Source of the DNA: an uncultured Pseudomonadales bacterium
GTDB lineage: Bacteria; Pseudomonadota; Gammaproteobacteria; Pseudomonadales; UBA7434
NCBI GenBank assembly: GCA_943788835.1
Contig: CALSRU010000015.1
Coordinates: 33,116 to 97,115 of the forward strand
Length of the DNA stretch: 64,000 nt
Direction of reading: 5' to 3'
Position 1 is the first letter of the stretch; every line of letters starts with the position of its first letter. Position numbers and translations under genes: made by a program. The notes beneath the pieces were generated by a model that saw nothing but the letters and a program-made list of their open reading frames with translations, searched no databases and was not told the origin of the DNA. Positions 26,583 through 35,535 of the stretch are shown one piece after another.

Positions 26583-27491
26583 TCATCTCACATCCAAAAA
26601 GGGTATGATTTCTGCTATCAACTCTTCAGGGGCATCCTCTTGTATAAAATGCCCCGCACCAGCAATAATCTTATGATTCTGACCCTGAGCACCGGGCACA
26701 ACTTTTTTAAAACGTCTTTCTCCGCGATAGCTCACGCGGTCTTTTTCACCAAATAACGTTAAAAACGGCTTATCAAATTTTTTTAACTTTTCCCAAATCG
26801 CTCGATTAAGTGGCACACCAGGATTGTCAGGTAGTATTGCAATCAATTGCGGAAATTGGCGAATACCAGCCTGATATTTTCTTTGGGGAAACGGTGCCTT
26901 TTGATAAGCTAAAAACTCCGCATCACTAAATTGCGGCCGCAGCACTGCTTCTCTAAACCCCATTTTAAAAGGAAAAATAGGTAGTATTTTCATAATTTTT
27001 AACCACCAACGCAGCCATTTATTACCGCCCTCACCCGCCGGTATTCCTGTATTGGAAGCGATGATGCGATCAAACCGCTCGGGAAACTCCGACACAAGAT
27101 ATAAACCAATGGTGCCACCCCAATCTTGACAAAAAAGCGTGATATTGCTGAGCTCGTTGGCCAGCAACCACTTCGACATCCACTCATAATGCCTGGCTAG
27201 CGTGTAATATTTTTTCTTGGCCGGCTTATCACTGCGACCACAGCCCACTAAGTCCACGGCGATCACTCGCCGCCCAGTGGCGACTAGCGCCGGAATCATA
27301 TGTCGGTATAAATAGGCCCAAGAAGGGTTGCCGTGCATCAGCAAAATAGGCTCGGCATCTCTTGGACCTTCATCAACACTGTGAATGCGTATTTCACTGC
27401 CATCGCTATCGGTGATAGTGGTGTAGTGCGGCTCAAAGTTATAGCCCGGTAAATTGTCAAAGCAACTATCGGGTGTGCGCAACATTTTCAT
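26583..27491 (-). CDS. Haloalkane dehalogenase, HLD-I subfamily (DhlA/DhmA-like)
   Basis: The 302-residue alpha/beta hydrolase carries nucleophile Asp123 and Trp124 in CQDWGGTIGL, the HGNPSWAYLYR oxyanion region (Asn55), the acid Asp251 in LFGEKDRVSY and the base His281 in GAGHFIQEDAP. The acid placed after strand 7 and the start LRTPDSCFDNLPGY match subfamily I, unlike the subfamily II enzyme at 24430. It should remove halide from haloalkanes; epoxide or ester hydrolysis is a less likely alternative. It is last of three minus-strand genes (NADP oxidoreductase, extended GST, dehalogenase), 51 bases after the GST. Confidence 0.88.
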   Translation of the reverse strand: MKMLRTPDSCFDNLPGYNFEPHYTTITDSDGSEIRIHSVDEGPRDAEPILLMHGNPSWAYLYRHMIPALVATGRRVIAVDLVGCGRSDKPAKKKYYTLARHYEWMSKWLLANELSNITLFCQDWGGTIGLYLVSEFPERFDRIIASNTGIPAGEGGNKWLRWWLKIMKILPIFPFKMGFREAVLRPQFSDAEFLAYQKAPFPQRKYQAGIRQFPQLIAILPDNPGVPLNRAIWEKLKKFDKPFLTLFGEKDRVSYRGERRFKKVVPGAQGQNHKIIAGAGHFIQEDAPEELIAEIIPFLDVR

Positions 27492-27542
27492 TTATGTATT
27501 CCATTTATGTTAGGCTTTGACGCAGGTGGAGGCGGTAAAAAT

Positions 27543-28727
27543 TTAGGGATGGCGCTGATAGTGGCTCTCACCCCAAACTTCAATATGACCTGCACGCTCA
27601 ACCCTTCGCTGGGCTTTCATAGTCAACAATTCAGTCAAACCCAAACCATCAAAAAATTCAGCTAAGTCTTTTTGCACATCGGCTGAGAGCTCGGCAAATG
27701 TATCGGTAATACGCTGCAGCATATACAACCGATAAGGCATGACCATACCGGTCATGGTGACACCGCGAAAACAATAGTCCATTGGCATTAGGCTTTTAAT
27801 GCGCGGCTTCGCCGTCACGCAACTGCCAACTTCTAGCTGCGGATTTTGCCCGAGCCATGCATCAATACTCAGCACCGTCTGGCGTATTTCAGGCATAAAA
27901 TCGCGGCCTATCAACGCCAAAAGGGCTTGTAAGCTACTCGGTATTTCATCGTCAGGAAAATAAGCAGCGTCATAGCTGCCATATTCAGGTATGTCAGCAT
28001 TGGCTGCGTTCATTCGCTCTGTCCAACGATAAACACGCTGCGCGCTTTGCTTCATAAGCATACCGGGATGCGGGTCACGCGATAAGTGGGCATACAGCGG
28101 CGCAAAAAAACCGTAGTCGGCAACGCTAGGCAACCCGCCCAACAAATAAGGGTGCTCAGAAAAGTGCGCGTTGAGCAGCGATAGCAACTCAAGGTACTGA
28201 TCTTCTATTGCAGATATTGTGTCTGAATTAATACCTAGCAACGGCAAGTATGCCTGCATGGGTGTCATGACTTTTTCAGCTACTTGGGCAACGATGCCCG
28301 GTTTAGCTCCAGGGACGGCATGGTCACCAAACTCATAACGAATAAAGCCCTCGTTAACATCAAGATAATTCCACCGATAGTGCATGGCAACTTTAAACAG
28401 GCCCTCACTACCAAAGAGATCAAGTATTAATGCTGTAAGGCGTTGTTTTGGCTCAGGTGGATAAACCGAAAATTTACCCAGGTTATGATTTTCAAAGTGA
28501 TCAATGATATCGACAGTATCCTGCACTACACGACCGTCGGCGAGCTCTAAAACCGGCACAATACCGCGCTTAACTTGCGGATAGATCTTCTCTCGAAAGC
28601 GCTGATCACCCGGCATCACTTCTTGAAAGGCTATGCCGTGCTTACGTAAATACGCACGCACCTTGCCCGAATACATTGACATGGGCGCGCCATATAAAGT
28701 GAAGTCGGGGAGCGTGGGATTGATCAT
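27543..28727 (-). CDS. Extended glutathione S-transferase (394 residues), paralogue of the 22177 gene
   Basis: GST N domain (MSMYSGKVRAYLRKHGIAF; GIVPVLELADGRVVQDTVDI) and GST C domain (HPYLLGGLPSVADYGFFAPL) are followed by the same roughly 130-residue extension as in the 22177 gene: NPQLEVG, MPYRLYMLQRITDT and RRVERAGHIEVWG. AGAGG lies before the ATG. The ATG overlaps the stop codon of the upstream oxidoreductase (TGATG), so translation is coupled. It probably works with that oxidoreductase and the downstream dehalogenase, by context only. Confidence 0.88.
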   Translation of the reverse strand: MINPTLPDFTLYGAPMSMYSGKVRAYLRKHGIAFQEVMPGDQRFREKIYPQVKRGIVPVLELADGRVVQDTVDIIDHFENHNLGKFSVYPPEPKQRLTALILDLFGSEGLFKVAMHYRWNYLDVNEGFIRYEFGDHAVPGAKPGIVAQVAEKVMTPMQAYLPLLGINSDTISAIEDQYLELLSLLNAHFSEHPYLLGGLPSVADYGFFAPLYAHLSRDPHPGMLMKQSAQRVYRWTERMNAANADIPEYGSYDAAYFPDDEIPSSLQALLALIGRDFMPEIRQTVLSIDAWLGQNPQLEVGSCVTAKPRIKSLMPMDYCFRGVTMTGMVMPYRLYMLQRITDTFAELSADVQKDLAEFFDGLGLTELLTMKAQRRVERAGHIEVWGESHYQRHP

Positions 28728-29746
28728 CAGGCCTCTGGCTCGCTAATCAATTGCAGCATTAATTTACCTTGGTTTTCTCCCTGAAAAATCATCTCAACAG
28801 CTCGAGGAAACTGATCAATACCATGAATAATGTGCTCTCGGAATTCTATTTTCCCTTCGTTCTGCCAAGTCAGTAAATCAACAAAAGCCTCAGATATGCG
28901 ATGCATATAATCGCGCATTGTGAAACCCTGCATCCGTCCACTTTGGGTAATCAGCTGAAAATAATTTCCAGGACCTTCAGGCTTCATGAGGTTTTCATAT
29001 TGTGAGATGGCGCCGCAAAGAACAATGCGTGCAAGACGATTAATTTGCATAAGTACCGCATCGAGCATGTCGCCACCGACGCCATCAAAATAAACATCAA
29101 TGCCGTTTGGCGCGGCCTTTTTAAGAGCACCGACTATCTCTTCATTACGATAATCGATCACCGCATCGACACCTAAGTCTTTACTCAAGTAACGGCATTT
29201 TTCAGGCCCACCAGCAATGGCCACAACACGACAGCCTTTAAGCTTTGCAATTTGACACACAATGTGACCAACCGCTCCGGCAGCTGATGACACCACAACT
29301 GTCTCGCCTGCTTGCGGCTGACCCACGTCTAGCAAGCCAAAATAGGCTGTAAAACCTGGCATGCCTAAGCCACCCATTAAACTGCTCATTGGCGCTACGT
29401 TAGCGTCGACTTTGCGTAAATGGCGGCTATTAAAAGTGCCATGGGTTTGTATACCGGTGAAACCGGTGCAAAAGTCACCGACCTGATAGTAATCCGATCG
29501 TGAGGCCGTCACTTCAGCCACACCAAAGCCGCGCATTACTTCGCCAATTTTAACCGGTCGAATGTAACTCCGCTTGTTGGTGATCCAACCCTTCATGGCA
29601 GGGTCTACGGAAAGAAAATGCATCTTCACCGATATCTCGCCCTCTTCTGGCTGCGGTATCGGATCGTGGGTAAACTGCCAATTTTCAGCGGTAGGTATAC
29701 CGTTCGCCTCTTGTGCAAAGCGCACTTGCGTGACTCGGTCGCTCAT
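28727..29746 (-). CDS. NADP-dependent oxidoreductase, leukotriene B4 dehydrogenase/CurA type
   Basis: The 339-residue zinc-free medium-chain reductase begins with an LTB4DH-like N domain (MHFLSVDPAMKGWITN) and carries the NADP loop VVSSAAGAVGHIVCQIAKLKGCRVVAIAGG in two recognisable halves near residue 150. YFDGVGGDMLDAVL is another family mark. It likely reduces the double bond of an enone with NADPH. GGGAG precedes the ATG. It is first in a three-gene operon with an extended GST and a dehalogenase. A GGCAC-N5-ATGTC palindrome lies about 75 bases upstream, shared with the divergent MoxR gene. Confidence 0.93.
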   Translation of the reverse strand: MSDRVTQVRFAQEANGIPTAENWQFTHDPIPQPEEGEISVKMHFLSVDPAMKGWITNKRSYIRPVKIGEVMRGFGVAEVTASRSDYYQVGDFCTGFTGIQTHGTFNSRHLRKVDANVAPMSSLMGGLGMPGFTAYFGLLDVGQPQAGETVVVSSAAGAVGHIVCQIAKLKGCRVVAIAGGPEKCRYLSKDLGVDAVIDYRNEEIVGALKKAAPNGIDVYFDGVGGDMLDAVLMQINRLARIVLCGAISQYENLMKPEGPGNYFQLITQSGRMQGFTMRDYMHRISEAFVDLLTWQNEGKIEFREHIIHGIDQFPRAVEMIFQGENQGKLMLQLISEPEA

Positions 29747-29819
29747 TTACTCTCCCAACCTTTTTGTCGACCAGTGTGTCGAATGCACTAAGGCCTAAAA
29801 GTTCTCATTATTAACTACC

Positions 29820-29834
29820 GGCACAATTTATGTC
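29820..29834. promoter_or_regulatory. GGCAC-N5-ATGTC site, copy D
   Basis: GGCAC-AATTT-ATGTC fits the GRCAY-N5-RTGYC pattern exactly, though the two arms differ at two positions. It lies in the 183-base divergent spacer between the NADP oxidoreductase (start 29746) and the MoxR gene (start 29930), so it could serve either. Confidence 0.4.
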
Positions 29835-29929
29835 AATAATTATAAGGGCATTACTGTTTGCCTGTGCTCTCGTGTAAACTTGCCTCTTTAATCATAGATC
29901 CTGCACATATTTTAACGGTGTAAATTTAA

Positions 29930-30865
29930 ATGCACACAGTTTCCCCTTTGATGACCTCCATAGAAGACATTCAGCGTGGCTTTGACGCGCAAGGGTATAT
30001 CTGTAATACACAAATCGCTACGGCAATATATTTAGCATGGCATTTACATAAGCCAATATTAGTTGAAGGGCCACCCGGTGTTGGTAAAACAGAACTAGCC
30101 AAAACGGTCGCGCACTATTTGAGCCTGCCGCTTATTCGCTTGCAATGTTACGAAGGGCTAGATGAAAGCAAGGCATTATATGAGTGGAAATACGGCAAAC
30201 AATTGCTTTATACCCAAGTGTTAAAAGAAAAGTTGGGAGATATTCTTAACGGAGCTCAGGGTTTAAAAGAGTCGATGTCCCGGTTACACAATTTTGGCGA
30301 CGTGTTCTACTCTCCCGAGTTTATCGAACCTAGGCCACTACTCAAAGCTATGCAAGAGCCTAACGGCTCAGTACTGTTGATTGATGAGCTTGACAAAGCC
30401 GATTATGAATTTGAATCGCTGCTCTTAGAAATTTTGTCGGACTACCAAATTTCAGTGCCTGAAATTGGCACGATAGTCGCGCAAAAAAAACCGATCGTTA
30501 TACTCACCAGCAACAATACACGAGAGATTAGTGATGCACTCAAACGTCGCTGCCTGCATTTATACATTCCGTTCCCGGATGCAGCACTTGAGCAGCGTAT
30601 TATCGAGTCGCGCGTACCAGAGCTGGGAATTCAACTGCGCGAACAGCTGGTTGATTTTATTCAGCAGATTCGACAGCGCGACCTTAAAAAGCTGCCTGCC
30701 GTGAGTGAAACAATCGACTGGGCTCGCACCTTATTGTTATTGCATGCTGACACACTCGATCGAGATATTGTTCATAACACGCTCAATGTCATTCTTAAAT
30801 TTCAAGATGACATAGAAAATATCGAAGCTGAACTGCCTTCACTACTGGCAAAAAAACGCCCATAA
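29930..30865 (+). CDS. MoxR-family AAA+ ATPase
   Basis: The 311-residue ATPase has Walker A GPPGVGKT (residues 47-54), Walker B LLIDELD (149-155), sensor region VILTSNNTREISDALKRRC, and the MoxR-type insert. MoxR ATPases act as chaperones for insertion of metals or cofactors, paired with a von Willebrand factor A (VWA) protein. Here the VWA gene follows after about 30 bases, and a membrane-anchored hydrolase is third. The start lacks a strong ribosome binding site. The client protein is not obvious; in CoxD/CoxE pairs it is a molybdenum hydroxylase, but no such gene is in the window. Confidence 0.92.
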   Translation: MHTVSPLMTSIEDIQRGFDAQGYICNTQIATAIYLAWHLHKPILVEGPPGVGKTELAKTVAHYLSLPLIRLQCYEGLDESKALYEWKYGKQLLYTQVLKEKLGDILNGAQGLKESMSRLHNFGDVFYSPEFIEPRPLLKAMQEPNGSVLLIDELDKADYEFESLLLEILSDYQISVPEIGTIVAQKKPIVILTSNNTREISDALKRRCLHLYIPFPDAALEQRIIESRVPELGIQLREQLVDFIQQIRQRDLKKLPAVSETIDWARTLLLLHADTLDRDIVHNTLNVILKFQDDIENIEAELPSLLAKKRP

Positions 30866-30894
30866 ATATTCTCTCTCTATGCTAATTGATTGCT

Positions 30895-32334
30895 ATGGAT
30901 AGAAAGCTTATCGACTTTATACGTGTTCTGCGCAATGCCGATGTACGAGTTTCCACCTCGGAAAGTATTGACGCTATGCACGCCGCTACACTTCTAGGCT
31001 ATCACAACCGTGAACTGCTCAAACAAGCCTTGAGTAGTACTTTGGCAAAATCAGAAGCTGAAAAGGAAAGTTTTAATTATTGCTTTGAGAATTTTTTTAG
31101 TGTTGAGACCCCAAGCTTACCGAAAGATTCTGTGGAACAGTGGCCGACAGATAATAAAAACAATCTATCAGCCTCGGACGACATTTCGCGTGAGACTATT
31201 GGTGATAACACAACCACTTCTGAGCCAGACAAATCGCTACAATCGGATACCTCTGGGCACAGCCCGCCAATAGAAACTTCGTTGGCAAACTTACTAATGG
31301 CCAATAATGCCAATGACATCGCTATTGCGATGGCTCAAGCAGGCGAAGCCATTGAAGTGAACAACATGCGGGTATTCACGCAAAAAGGACCCTATAGTTG
31401 GCGCATGCTAAAGCAAATGGGAATGGACGAGCTACAAGAGACTATTCACGCATTAGAAAAAAATGAAGATCCAGCTCAGCATAGAATCGCACATGAATTG
31501 ACTGAGCGACTTAACTGGCTACGTGAGCAGGTCCGCGACTTCGTTGAAAAAAAATATTTATTATTTGCCAGCCAATCGGGACAAAAACTTCGCGAAGAGG
31601 TATTAAAAAAAGCACGTCTCTCCAGCCTTGACCGTCTCTATCATCGTGACATGCAGTTACTGGTAAAAAAGATGGCCCAGAAACTGGCCAGCCAGCACGC
31701 TCGGCGCAAACGTGTATTTAAAAAAGGCCAACTCAATGCCGGCAGAACCATCGCTCGAAACATTTCGAACGACGGCATTATGTTTGACACGCACTGGAAA
31801 TCAAAACGCCGCGATCGCCCTAAAGTTTTTGCTATTTGTGACGTCAGTGGATCAGTTGCATTGTATTCGCGATTTTTATTAATGCTGCTTTATAGCTTGC
31901 ATGAAGTACTACCTAAAGTACGCGCCTTTGCATTTTCAAACACGCTGGGTGAAGTGAGCAATGTTTTTACGCAATATCCAATTGAAAAAGCTATCGAATT
32001 AGTGAACGCACAGTGGAGCATGGGTTCAACTGATTATGGCCAGGCCTTAGAAGACTTTTCAAGCCTGTGCCTAGACAGCATCGATAATCATTCAACCATT
32101 ATTATCTTAGGCGACGCGCGTAATAATTACGGCGATGCTAAGGCTCAATTACTCAAAACGTTGTATGAGCGTAGCCAGCGGGTTATATGGATTAACCCCG
32201 AGTCCAAATCAATGTGGGGCGGCGGCGATTCAGAAATGCCACGCTATGCTGCCTATTGCCACGATGCTAACCCATGCAATACGCTGGGACAGTTAGAGCA
32301 TATTGTTGGGCGATTACTGCGCCAAACTAGCTAA
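30895..32334 (+). CDS. VWA domain protein, CoxE-like, partner of MoxR ATPase
   Basis: The protein of about 479 residues has an N-terminal helical region, a low-complexity Ser/Thr/Asp-rich linker (about 75-130) and a C-terminal von Willebrand A domain. The metal-ion-dependent adhesion site is AICDVSGSVALYS (Asp316, DxSGS). WINPESKSMWGGGDSEMPRY near the end is typical of CoxE-like proteins. I choose ATG 30895; a TTG three codons earlier is possible and neither has a clear binding site. It directly follows the MoxR gene, and the two are expected to form a chaperone complex in the cytosol. Confidence 0.9.
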   Translation: MDRKLIDFIRVLRNADVRVSTSESIDAMHAATLLGYHNRELLKQALSSTLAKSEAEKESFNYCFENFFSVETPSLPKDSVEQWPTDNKNNLSASDDISRETIGDNTTTSEPDKSLQSDTSGHSPPIETSLANLLMANNANDIAIAMAQAGEAIEVNNMRVFTQKGPYSWRMLKQMGMDELQETIHALEKNEDPAQHRIAHELTERLNWLREQVRDFVEKKYLLFASQSGQKLREEVLKKARLSSLDRLYHRDMQLLVKKMAQKLASQHARRKRVFKKGQLNAGRTIARNISNDGIMFDTHWKSKRRDRPKVFAICDVSGSVALYSRFLLMLLYSLHEVLPKVRAFAFSNTLGEVSNVFTQYPIEKAIELVNAQWSMGSTDYGQALEDFSSLCLDSIDNHSTIIILGDARNNYGDAKAQLLKTLYERSQRVIWINPESKSMWGGGDSEMPRYAAYCHDANPCNTLGQLEHIVGRLLRQTS

Positions 32335-32352
32335 TATAAAAGAGGCAAAAAA

Positions 32353-33336
32353 ATGACTACTGCGATCGACGCTATGGTTAACATTCTTGTGTATGCAGGC
32401 ATAGCTATAGTGCTATTTCATGCGCTGAGAACTTACTTAGCCCGAAAAGTTTGGCCGGCCCAGCCTAGCGAAGTATTGAGTGGCGACTTGTTTCAGGTTG
32501 GAGAGCATCTAGTTTATTGCCCCGACCGCTCACACTTATCGCAAGGTGCCGTCAACCAAACGACTATCGTTTGCTTTCCTGGTTTTCTTGAAGACATACG
32601 CTACTTTATCGCACTGTATCGTGACGTACCTGCACGCATCATCATTCTTAATAACGGCAATTATCAAAATCCATTTAGTAATGCCACAGCCGTAGCCAAG
32701 CCAGCTTGGTCAACCTCCAACCCCTACCCGCTTGGCACTATCGCACACGATGCCTTTTGTCTCAATCTTGTGCTTGACAATATGACCCACAGCGAACGCG
32801 TTGTTTTACACGGGCATTCTAGAGGTGGCGCAGTTGTACTTGAAGCAGGCAATCAACAATCTGATCGAGCAAGCCGCACAGAAGCGCTGTTAGAGGCAGC
32901 CGTTATTCCACAGGGGCGACTGGTTAATAATGGTGAACGCCTACTACAACCCGTAGGTTTTTATTTAATGCCCATAGTGCTGTCTGTACTGCGAATACTT
33001 CCAGAGTCAATGCGACTTAAATCACCCATGATGTGGGTAACTAATGCGGCCAAAAATAAACATGTGGCGGGGATTCCTTTTACGCCTAAGCAATATTCTA
33101 CGGCGGAAATCAACAGTGTCGACATAATCCGTTTTCATAGTGAGAGCAGTCCTGACAATTACGCCAATTTTAAAAGAACAACCTTGTTTATAGGAGAGCG
33201 GGATGGCGTGTTATCGCGCTCAAGCATGCTCAAAAGCGCGATGCAATCACCGGCAGTTGAGGTTGTTGAAACGCAGGGAACTGATCACTTTATTAGCTTA
33301 GAACGACCCGATCTTATTCGAGCCTATTTCTCATAA
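32353..33336 (+). CDS. Membrane-anchored alpha/beta hydrolase
   Basis: The 327-residue protein has one N-terminal hydrophobic segment (residues about 8-24) and an alpha/beta hydrolase domain. The nucleophile elbow is VLHGHSRGGAVVLEAG (GHSRG), a late Asp sits in LFIGERDGVLS, and the likely catalytic His is in GTDHFISLERP. AGAGG precedes the ATG, 18 bases after the VWA stop, so it belongs to the MoxR-VWA operon. It could be an esterase or lipase; its link with the MoxR system is not one I know. The first strand, TIVCFPGFLED, lacks the HG that often forms the oxyanion hole. Confidence 0.8.
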   Translation: MTTAIDAMVNILVYAGIAIVLFHALRTYLARKVWPAQPSEVLSGDLFQVGEHLVYCPDRSHLSQGAVNQTTIVCFPGFLEDIRYFIALYRDVPARIIILNNGNYQNPFSNATAVAKPAWSTSNPYPLGTIAHDAFCLNLVLDNMTHSERVVLHGHSRGGAVVLEAGNQQSDRASRTEALLEAAVIPQGRLVNNGERLLQPVGFYLMPIVLSVLRILPESMRLKSPMMWVTNAAKNKHVAGIPFTPKQYSTAEINSVDIIRFHSESSPDNYANFKRTTLFIGERDGVLSRSSMLKSAMQSPAVEVVETQGTDHFISLERPDLIRAYFS

Positions 33337-33425
33337 GCCCACTCTCAGTCACCAGTAGGTAGCCACGCGACAGTATTGAGCGAGAGCGGCCTTTATGTTT
33401 AACTTATCTTGTCACCGTCAATGCT

Positions 33426-34853
33426 ATGAGTGCCACTATGACCCAGCAATTTCAAGACCAAGGTGGTCCAGCCACCATGGATCCTACGCCACTTTTGCGC
33501 TGGCTCCAATCCAAGGTGATGACCCACCTAACACGCCCAGAAAATTTACAGAAGCAACGCAACAAGGTCGAGCGTCAGCGCGTTAAGGCTATGCAACCTC
33601 ATGTGGTTGAATATTTTCATCAAGTAGACGATGGCTATAGCCACTTAGCAGTGCAGCTATTAAAACCCCTAGCCGCCCTCTACGCGATTGATTTGCGCTG
33701 CCATCTAGTGACCGGCCCCACCGGCAATAACGCCGTAGAACCCGAACTATTACTGCAGCTGTCGCGGACCGACGCCGCCCAAATAGCGCCCTTTTACGGC
33801 CTCGACTTTTCCGCCCAAGCAGCTTCAGCTCCGCCCACCGAACTCGTTCAACTGGCATCAGCTATTTTAGCCTCGCAAGATGCACAACACTGGCTTGAGC
33901 ACGCCGCTGAGGTTAGTCTTAGCCTTTGGGCCAATGATGAAGCTCGATTACAAGCACTTGCTCAGAGCCACGGCTGTGCGTCGGCAAGCCAATTAGCCGC
34001 GCGCATTGCAAGCGGCAACGCGCGACGCGACCAACTTAAGCACTATTCAGGTGCCATGTTCTACTACGGTAAAGAATGGTACTGGGGCGTAGACCGCCTT
34101 TATCATTTAGAAAAGCGCTTGGCGCAACTCGGCGCTTGGCAAGAGGCATCTCATGGCAGTTATAAACACGCAAAACAACTGTTAGCCCCGCGACCACCGC
34201 TCAACCTGGGCACCCTAAAAGATAATGGCAGCCTTACGCTTGAAATCTATCCGTCCTTGCGCAGCCCCTATACCGCCATAAGCTTCGATCGCGCCGTCAA
34301 ACTCGCCGAGGATACCGGCGTTAAGTTAGTTGTGCGGCCTGTTTTACCTATGGTCATGCGTGGCGTGCCCGCCACGCGGCAAAAGGGTATGTACATTTTT
34401 TCAGATACCGCTCGCGAAGCGCGAGAAGCCCAAGTACCGTATGGTGATTTTTATGATCCAATTGGCGAGCCCGTGCGGCGCTGTTATTCGCTTTATCCAT
34501 GGGCTTGCGAACAAGGCAAAGGCAATGAGTTACTGTCGAGCTTTTTACGCGCAGCTTTTGTCGACGGCATCAATACCAACAATGACCAAGGCTTAAAAAA
34601 AGTTGTCACCCGTGCCGGCCTTGACTGGAGCCTAGCAAAAAAGCACCTTGGCCAGCCTGATTGGGAAACCCTAGTGGAAAATAATCGGCTTGCTATGTAC
34701 AACGCCGGTCTTTGGGGGGTTCCCAGCCTTCGCCTGCTCGATGAAAATGGCAATCAAGTACTCGCTCTGTGGGGGCAAGATCGACTGTGGCTGTTTGCGT
34801 TTGAAATTCAACGCCTGCTTGCTGCCCGCAAGGAAAACACTCAATCCACGTAA
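33426..34853 (+). CDS. Tandem DsbA/kappa-GST-like protein (HCCA isomerase family)
   Basis: The 475-residue protein appears to contain two thioredoxin-like DsbA domains. The second half (about 255-465) matches 2-hydroxychromene-2-carboxylate isomerase/kappa GST: LTLEIYPSLRSPYTAISFDR, VRPVLPMVMRGVP, and GVPSLRLLDENG with the cis-proline. The first half (about 50-240) opens a similar strand (EYFHQVDDGYSHLAVQLLKP) but is more diverged. No CxxC is present, so it is a glutathione-type rather than a disulfide-exchange enzyme. Most relatives I know are about 200 residues, so this double form is large. A GST gene follows 16 bases later. Confidence 0.82.
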   Translation: MSATMTQQFQDQGGPATMDPTPLLRWLQSKVMTHLTRPENLQKQRNKVERQRVKAMQPHVVEYFHQVDDGYSHLAVQLLKPLAALYAIDLRCHLVTGPTGNNAVEPELLLQLSRTDAAQIAPFYGLDFSAQAASAPPTELVQLASAILASQDAQHWLEHAAEVSLSLWANDEARLQALAQSHGCASASQLAARIASGNARRDQLKHYSGAMFYYGKEWYWGVDRLYHLEKRLAQLGAWQEASHGSYKHAKQLLAPRPPLNLGTLKDNGSLTLEIYPSLRSPYTAISFDRAVKLAEDTGVKLVVRPVLPMVMRGVPATRQKGMYIFSDTAREAREAQVPYGDFYDPIGEPVRRCYSLYPWACEQGKGNELLSSFLRAAFVDGINTNNDQGLKKVVTRAGLDWSLAKKHLGQPDWETLVENNRLAMYNAGLWGVPSLRLLDENGNQVLALWGQDRLWLFAFEIQRLLAARKENTQST

Positions 34854-34869
34854 CACTTAAGGTTTAATA

Positions 34870-35478
34870 ATGAAACTATATGAATCACCTAGCCCTAATG
34901 CGCGACGCGTACATATTTTCATGGCTGAAAAAGGCATCGACTGTGAACGTATAAATATCGACATTCGCAGCGGCGAAAACATTAGCGCGCCGTATTTAGC
35001 TAAAAACCCAGGCGGCGGCGTACCCATGCTAGAACTAGACGATGGCACTTGCATTGGCGAGTCTGTTGCTATCTGTCGCTATCTAGAGGGCATCCACCCC
35101 GAACCGAATCTGTTAGGCACTACCGCACTGAGCAGCGCCCAAATAGAAATGTGGCAGCGCCGGGCTGAACAGAAGTTTTTTTTCGAGGTGGCAGGTGCTT
35201 TTCGTAATATCACCGGATTTTTTAAGGATCGTGAAACGTGCGTTAAAGAATGGGGCCAGGTTTGCGCACAAAAAGCAACGGCTTCTTTAGTTATGTTCGA
35301 TAAACAATTGGCCAGTCATCGCTACTTAGCGGGTGACACATTCAGCATAGCCGATATCACTCTGGTGGCAGCGCTCGACTTTGCCAAGCAAATTAAAGTG
35401 GTTGAAATCCCTAAGCTTGATCATACTGAACGTTGGTATGCTGAGGTTAGCGCACGCCCTAGCATGAGTGCTACTTAA
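34870..35478 (+). CDS. Glutathione S-transferase
   Basis: The 202-residue cytosolic GST opens MKLYESPSPNARRVHIFMAE, then NPGGGVPMLELDDG with the cis-proline and GESVAICRYLEGIHP. The helical C domain contains YLAGDTFSIADITLVAALDF, the GST C capping motif. AAGG lies 8 bases before the ATG, and the gene follows the tandem DsbA-like gene by 16 bases, so the two are co-transcribed. It has the usual length and no extension. The substrate is unknown. Confidence 0.92.
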   Translation: MKLYESPSPNARRVHIFMAEKGIDCERINIDIRSGENISAPYLAKNPGGGVPMLELDDGTCIGESVAICRYLEGIHPEPNLLGTTALSSAQIEMWQRRAEQKFFFEVAGAFRNITGFFKDRETCVKEWGQVCAQKATASLVMFDKQLASHRYLAGDTFSIADITLVAALDFAKQIKVVEIPKLDHTERWYAEVSARPSMSAT

Positions 35479-35535
35479 GACTTTTAGCCACGCTAGCTCA
35501 GCTCAGCCGCGCAGTGCATACTTAGTGCAGTTGGC

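Noticed and set aside
29930..32334. MoxR-VWA pair as a phage-defence system
   Set aside because: No accompanying effector, and both proteins fit the ordinary CoxD/CoxE-like chaperone pattern.
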